From contig CATKEA010000125.1 of the NCBI GenBank assembly GCA_949746915.1, forward strand, positions 1 to 9,377: a stretch of DNA of 9,377 nucleotides. The letters run 5' to 3'. A program made the translations under genes and the position numbers. The first letter of the stretch is position 1; the number at the start of each line of letters is the position of its first letter. Below are positions 6,253-9,377 of this stretch, one piece after another. The notes below the pieces were generated by a model, which saw only the letters and a program-made list of their open reading frames with translations, had not been told where the DNA came from and made no database searches. Origin of the DNA: an uncultured Bacilli bacterium (GTDB taxonomy: Bacteria; Bacillota_I; Bacilli_A; RF39; UBA660).

Positions 6253-8520
6253 GTGAAGAAATTGGTAGAAACAATGAATTATACAAAATTAAAAGTTACA
6301 AAAAGGGATGGACGAAAAGTCCCATTTAATAAAGAAAAAATAATGTTAGCTATATCAAAAGGTTTTAATAGTATAAGTGAAAATAACTATACTGAAACAG
6401 ATAAAATCAAAGTGTTAAATAGTGTTTTAGAAGAAATAAACGCAAAGAATATAAATAATATAAAAATAGAGGATATTCAAGATATAATAGAAGGAAACTT
6501 GAGAAAATTAAATTATTTAGATGTACTAGATTCTTTTTCTTCTTATCGCAACAATCGCACTTTATCTCGTGCTAATTTTTTTAAAAGAGAGCATGGTCTA
6601 GTAAAAGCTATTGAAGCCTTAACATTAAAAGATGCTAGCGAAGAAGATTTAAAACGTGATAATGCCAATGTTGATGGAGATACTGCTATGGGAACTATGT
6701 TGCAATATGGATCTACATTATCTAGAGAGTTTTCAAAAAGTTATCTTATAAGTCCACATATTGCTGAAGCACATGATAGCGGGCAAATTCATATTCATGA
6801 TATGGACTTTGTACCAATGGGTACAACCACTTGTTGTCAAATTGATTTGTTAGAACTATTTAAAAATGGTTTTTCAACGGGACATGGTTACTTAAGAGAA
6901 CCAAATGATATTATGTCATATAGTGCACTAGCTGCTATTACTATTCAGTCAAATCAAAATGATCAGCATGGAGGTCAGTCACTTCCAGCATTTGATTATT
7001 TTATGGCACCAGGTGTATTAAAAACTTTTAAAAAGCAATTTAAACAAACTTTAATGGATAGTTTAGAATTAGAAGAACTAATAGAACTTTTTGATACAAA
7101 AAAGCTTTTAGCAATAATAGATAGTAAAAAAACAATTAATTTTAATATTGAAGACTTTGAAAAATTCTATAAAAACAGTAATAAAATAAAAAGAATATTT
7201 GAATTTTCCTATGAAAAAGCTCTAAAAAAAACAGATAGGATAACTTATCAAGCAATGGAAGCCTTTATTCATAATTTAAATACAATGCATTCAAGAGCAG
7301 GAGCACAGGTGCCATTTTCATCAATTAATTTTGGAACAGATACCTCAAGTGAAGGACGAATGGTTACTAAAAATTACTTGTTATCATTAGATAGTGGTCT
7401 AGGCCATGGGGAAACTCCAATTTTTCCAATTTCCATATTTAAAGTAAAAGAAAATGTCAATTATAATAAAGAAGATCCTAATTATGACTTATTTGAATTA
7501 GCATGTAAAGTATCAGCAAAAAGATTATTTCCAAATTTCTCCTTTATTGATGCTCCATTTAACTTACAATATTATAAAGAAGGCGACTATAGAACAGAAA
7601 TAGCATATATGGGATGTCGTACTAGAGTAATGGCTAATGTAAACCATGATAAAGAAATAACAACAGGGCGTGGAAACCTTTCATTTACTTCAATAAATCT
7701 TCCTAGAATTGGAATCAAATATGGAATAATAAGTAACAAAAAATGTGATATGGAAGGATTCTATAAAGAGCTTGGCGAAATGATGGATTTAGTTAAAGAT
7801 CAGTTACTAGAACGCTTTGAAATACAATGCCGTAAAAAAGTATATAATTTTCCTTTTCTTTTAGGACAAGGAATATGGATAGATTCTAAAGACTTAAAAA
7901 CAACATCTAGATTAAAGCCAATATTAAAAAATGGAACTTTATCAATCGGATTTGTTGGTTTAGCTGAAACATTGATAGCTTTAATTGGTAGTCATCATGG
8001 AGAAAGTGAAAAAGCTCGAAAACTTGGCTATGAGATTATTAAATTTATGAGAAATCGTATTGATGAGTATGTAAAGGAATATAATTTAAATTTTTCATTA
8101 CTTGCAACCCCAGCGGAATCGTTATCTGGTAGATTTGTTAGGTTAGATAAAGAAATATATGGGGAGTTAGCTGGTATAACAGATCGCCCTTATTATACTA
8201 ATTCATTTCATGTTCCAGTTTACTATGATATTTCAATTGTTGATAAATTAAAAATAGAAGGACCATATCATGATCTAACTAATGGTGGTCATATAAGTTA
8301 TATAGAGTTAGATGGGGATATAACTAATAATATACAGGCATTTATGAAAATAGTTAGAGTAATGCATGATAATAATATTGGATATGGCGCAATAAATCAT
8401 CCAGTAGATAGAGACCCAGTTTGTGGATATACTGGAGTAATCGGAGACATTTGTCCTGGCTGTGGAAGACGCGAAGGAGAAGGTGTTAAAATAGAAAAAT
8501 TAAATAGTATAGAAAGGTAG
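6253..8520 (+). CDS. nrdD: Anaerobic (class III) ribonucleoside-triphosphate reductase, large part lacking the glycyl-radical tail
   Basis: NrdD reduces ribonucleoside triphosphates to deoxy forms in the cytoplasm under anaerobic conditions by radical chemistry. An ATP cone, the allosteric domain, spans about 12-105 (K-R-D-G-R-K-V-P-F). The catalytic barrel follows: Cys194-Cys195 in G-T-T-T-C-C-Q-I-D-L, Y-S-A-L-A-A-I-T-I-Q-S-N-Q near 223, H-S-R-A-G-A-Q-V-P-F-S-S near 346, Cys455 in M-G-C-R-T-R-V, and G-F-V-G-L-A-E near 566. The zinc module near the end has Cys724, Cys734 and Cys737, with an Asp (Asp721) where a fourth cysteine usually sits. Translation then ends in TAG before the conserved R-x-x-G-Y-L radical loop, which is encoded by the next small ORF. 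The start is uncertain: GTG at 6253 has a weak site, TTG at 6262 has GGTGA 5 nt upstream, and ATG at 6274 has GGTAG. Confidence 0.95.
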   Translation: MKKLVETMNYTKLKVTKRDGRKVPFNKEKIMLAISKGFNSISENNYTETDKIKVLNSVLEEINAKNINNIKIEDIQDIIEGNLRKLNYLDVLDSFSSYRNNRTLSRANFFKREHGLVKAIEALTLKDASEEDLKRDNANVDGDTAMGTMLQYGSTLSREFSKSYLISPHIAEAHDSGQIHIHDMDFVPMGTTTCCQIDLLELFKNGFSTGHGYLREPNDIMSYSALAAITIQSNQNDQHGGQSLPAFDYFMAPGVLKTFKKQFKQTLMDSLELEELIELFDTKKLLAIIDSKKTINFNIEDFEKFYKNSNKIKRIFEFSYEKALKKTDRITYQAMEAFIHNLNTMHSRAGAQVPFSSINFGTDTSSEGRMVTKNYLLSLDSGLGHGETPIFPISIFKVKENVNYNKEDPNYDLFELACKVSAKRLFPNFSFIDAPFNLQYYKEGDYRTEIAYMGCRTRVMANVNHDKEITTGRGNLSFTSINLPRIGIKYGIISNKKCDMEGFYKELGEMMDLVKDQLLERFEIQCRKKVYNFPFLLGQGIWIDSKDLKTTSRLKPILKNGTLSIGFVGLAETLIALIGSHHGESEKARKLGYEIIKFMRNRIDEYVKEYNLNFSLLATPAESLSGRFVRLDKEIYGELAGITDRPYYTNSFHVPVYYDISIVDKLKIEGPYHDLTNGGHISYIELDGDITNNIQAFMKIVRVMHDNNIGYGAINHPVDRDPVCGYTGVIGDICPGCGRREGEGVKIEKLNSIER

Positions 8521-8528
8521 GAAAATAT

Positions 8529-8693
8529 ATGAAAAATGATGAAAAAAAAGTAGGAGAAGGAATAAAATTTGAAAGGATTAGAAGAATAACTGGATATTTA
8601 GTGGGAACAACAGATCGTTTTAACAATGCTAAAAGAGCTGAAGAAAAAGATCGAGTAAAACACTCCACAAATGGTCTAGTTTCTTCTAAGTAA
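8529..8693 (+). CDS. 54-residue peptide carrying the NrdD C-terminal glycyl-radical loop
   Basis: This ORF encodes what is normally the C-terminal tail of NrdD: K-F-E-R-I-R-R-I-T-G-Y-L-V-G (13-26), then T-D-R-F-N-N-A-K-R-A-E-E and D-R-V-K-H. By comparison with the E. coli motif R-V-C-G-Y-L-G, whose glycine is the radical site, Gly22 here is the predicted glycyl radical. It starts 8 nt after the nrdD stop, in the -1 frame relative to nrdD, with AAGG-TAGGA (8514-8522) as its ribosome binding site 6-11 nt before the ATG. It ends 2 nt before nrdG, suggesting translational coupling. Its codon use is like its neighbours and its key residues are intact, arguing against simple decay. It could be a true separate subunit, half of a recoded protein, or the product of a missing base in the sequence. 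Identity of the tail is secure; how it is made is not. Confidence 0.88.
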   Translation: MKNDEKKVGEGIKFERIRRITGYLVGTTDRFNNAKRAEEKDRVKHSTNGLVSSK

Positions 8694-8695
8694 TT

Positions 8696-9244
8696 ATGAA
8701 AATAAGATTAGCAGCTCCTATTCAAGTAAATAGTGTTGTTGATGGAGAAGGAATAAGAGCTATTATCTGGACACAAGGTTGTCTTCACAATTGTAAAGGA
8801 TGTCATAATCAAACTACGCATGATTTAAAAGGTGGAGAATTAGTTGAAATTGAGAAATTAAAAGAAGAGATAATGAAGTTATCCATTGAAGATGGAATAA
8901 CATTTTCTGGAGGAGAACCATTTCTTCAAGCAAAAGCTTGTAGTATTCTAGCAAAATTTATAAAAGAACAAGATTTAAATATTTGGTGTTACACTGGTTT
9001 TATTTTTGAAGATATTATAAAGGATAAAGATAAGTTAAAATTTTTAAAATATATTGATGTTTTAGTAGATGGACCATTTATTTTATCTAAAAAAAGTTTG
9101 AATCTAACTTTTAGGGGTTCAAGTAATCAAAGAATAATAGATGTTCAAAGAAGTTTACATGAAAATAAAACTATCACAATATCTAAATATGATGTTATAA
9201 TAAATGAAAAAATATATCAAAAAGACGCAACAATTTTTATTTAA
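8696..9244 (+). CDS. nrdG: Anaerobic ribonucleotide reductase activating protein (radical SAM)
   Basis: NrdG is the radical-SAM activase that cleaves S-adenosylmethionine at a [4Fe-4S] cluster and abstracts hydrogen from the NrdD glycine. The 182-residue length fits the family. The cluster motif is Cys29-x3-Cys33-x2-Cys36 in G-C-L-H-N-C-K-G-C-H-N; the SAM-binding G-G-E-P is at 72-75; D-G-P-F (125-128) and R-G-S-S-N-Q-R (140-146) are conserved late motifs. It is last in the operon nrdD, 54-codon ORF, nrdG, with only 2 nt separating it from the small ORF and no strong ribosome binding site of its own. Its presence shows that a glycyl-radical substrate is expected in this operon, and the small peptide is where that glycine lies. 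Confidence 0.96.
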   Translation: MKIRLAAPIQVNSVVDGEGIRAIIWTQGCLHNCKGCHNQTTHDLKGGELVEIEKLKEEIMKLSIEDGITFSGGEPFLQAKACSILAKFIKEQDLNIWCYTGFIFEDIIKDKDKLKFLKYIDVLVDGPFILSKKSLNLTFRGSSNQRIIDVQRSLHENKTITISKYDVIINEKIYQKDATIFI

Positions 9245-9249
9245 ATAAG

Positions 9250-9273
9250 AAAACTGCTAAATAGCAGTTTTTT
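9250..9273 (+). terminator. Rho-independent terminator of the nrdD-nrdG operon
   Basis: AAACTGCTA (9251-9259) and TAGCAGTTT (9262-9270) are exact reverse complements; the closing A-T pairs probably open to give an AAAT-type loop. A run of six T (9268-9273) follows. It begins 5 nt after the nrdG stop. Confidence 0.88.
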
Positions 9274-9294
9274 GCTAGCAAAATGAAAATAATG

Positions 9295-9322
9295 TTAAAT
9301 AGAAGTAAACATGTGTTATAAT
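9295..9322 (+). promoter_or_regulatory. Promoter of the gene at the right edge
   Basis: TATAAT (9317-9322) is preceded by an extended TGT (9314-9316). The best -35 is a weak TTAAAT (9295-9300) with a 16-nt spacer. It lies after the operon terminator and about 37 nt before a candidate start codon. Confidence 0.6.
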
Positions 9323-9359
9323 ATTAAATATAAGAATAATAGTATGGAGAATGATAACT

Positions 9360-9377
9360 ATGACTAATGATAAGAAA
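9360..9377 (+). CDS. Start of an unidentified gene, cut by window edge
   Basis: ATG at 9360 opens a frame reading M-T-N-D-K-K to the window end. GGAG (9346-9349) lies 10 nt upstream and a good promoter precedes it. Six codons are too few to name a family. Confidence 0.55.

Noticed and set aside
8518..8535. Stop-codon read-through of the nrdD TAG to reach the radical tail
   Set aside because: The same frame meets TGA a few codons later (8530-8532) and the tail is in a different frame.
1..9377. Reassigned UGA (Mollicutes-type code), suggested by the lack of TGA stops
   Set aside because: No gene contains an in-frame TGA and the Trp codons seen are TGG; eight stops without TGA is too small a sample.

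Overview
The window is AT-rich DNA with strong Shine-Dalgarno sites, intrinsic terminators and sigma-A-type promoters, and every gene lies on the + strand. The gene set (rubrerythrin, 3D-domain cell-wall protein, Tex, oxygen-sensitive class III ribonucleotide reductase) points to an anaerobic low-GC Bacillota. It could be a gut-associated Bacilli lineage of the RF39/Erysipelotrichales kind, but that placement is inference. All Trp codons noticed are TGG and no gene ends in TGA, so nothing here requires a non-standard code and nothing excludes one.

Layout: (1) 1-510, 3' part of a rubrerythrin gene, closed by a terminator. (2) 540-675, a non-coding stretch with a perfect 10-bp inverted repeat and a locally GC-richer, foldable block. 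(3) 730-1464, a membrane-anchored 3D-domain cell-wall protein with its own promoter and terminator. (4) 1684-3120, a very acidic 478-residue repeat protein of unknown function, with a promoter nearly identical to that of the 3D gene. (5) 3186-3800, an unrecognised 204-residue protein, then tex at 3850-5994. (6) 5995-6252, an intergenic region with a strong terminator and a strong promoter carrying a perfect palindrome. (7) 6253-9244, the class III ribonucleotide reductase operon. (8) The first six codons of another gene at the right edge.

The most interesting feature is in the reductase operon. The large NrdD ORF has the ATP cone, the active-site cysteines and most of the zinc module, but it stops before the C-terminal glycyl-radical loop. 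That loop (R-I-T-G-Y-L) is encoded by a separate 54-codon ORF, in another frame, with its own ribosome binding site, between nrdD and the activase gene nrdG. As read, the radical-bearing glycine of an essential enzyme sits on a detachable 6-kDa peptide. This recalls the GrcA/YfiD 'spare part' of pyruvate formate-lyase, although a missing base or translational recoding could also explain it.

Functionally, rubrerythrin (peroxide removal) and the class III reductase with its activase (dNTP synthesis without oxygen) fit an anaerobic life. Tex is a housekeeping transcription-associated factor. The 3D protein probably acts on the cell wall. The acidic protein may be membrane-associated and shares its promoter design.
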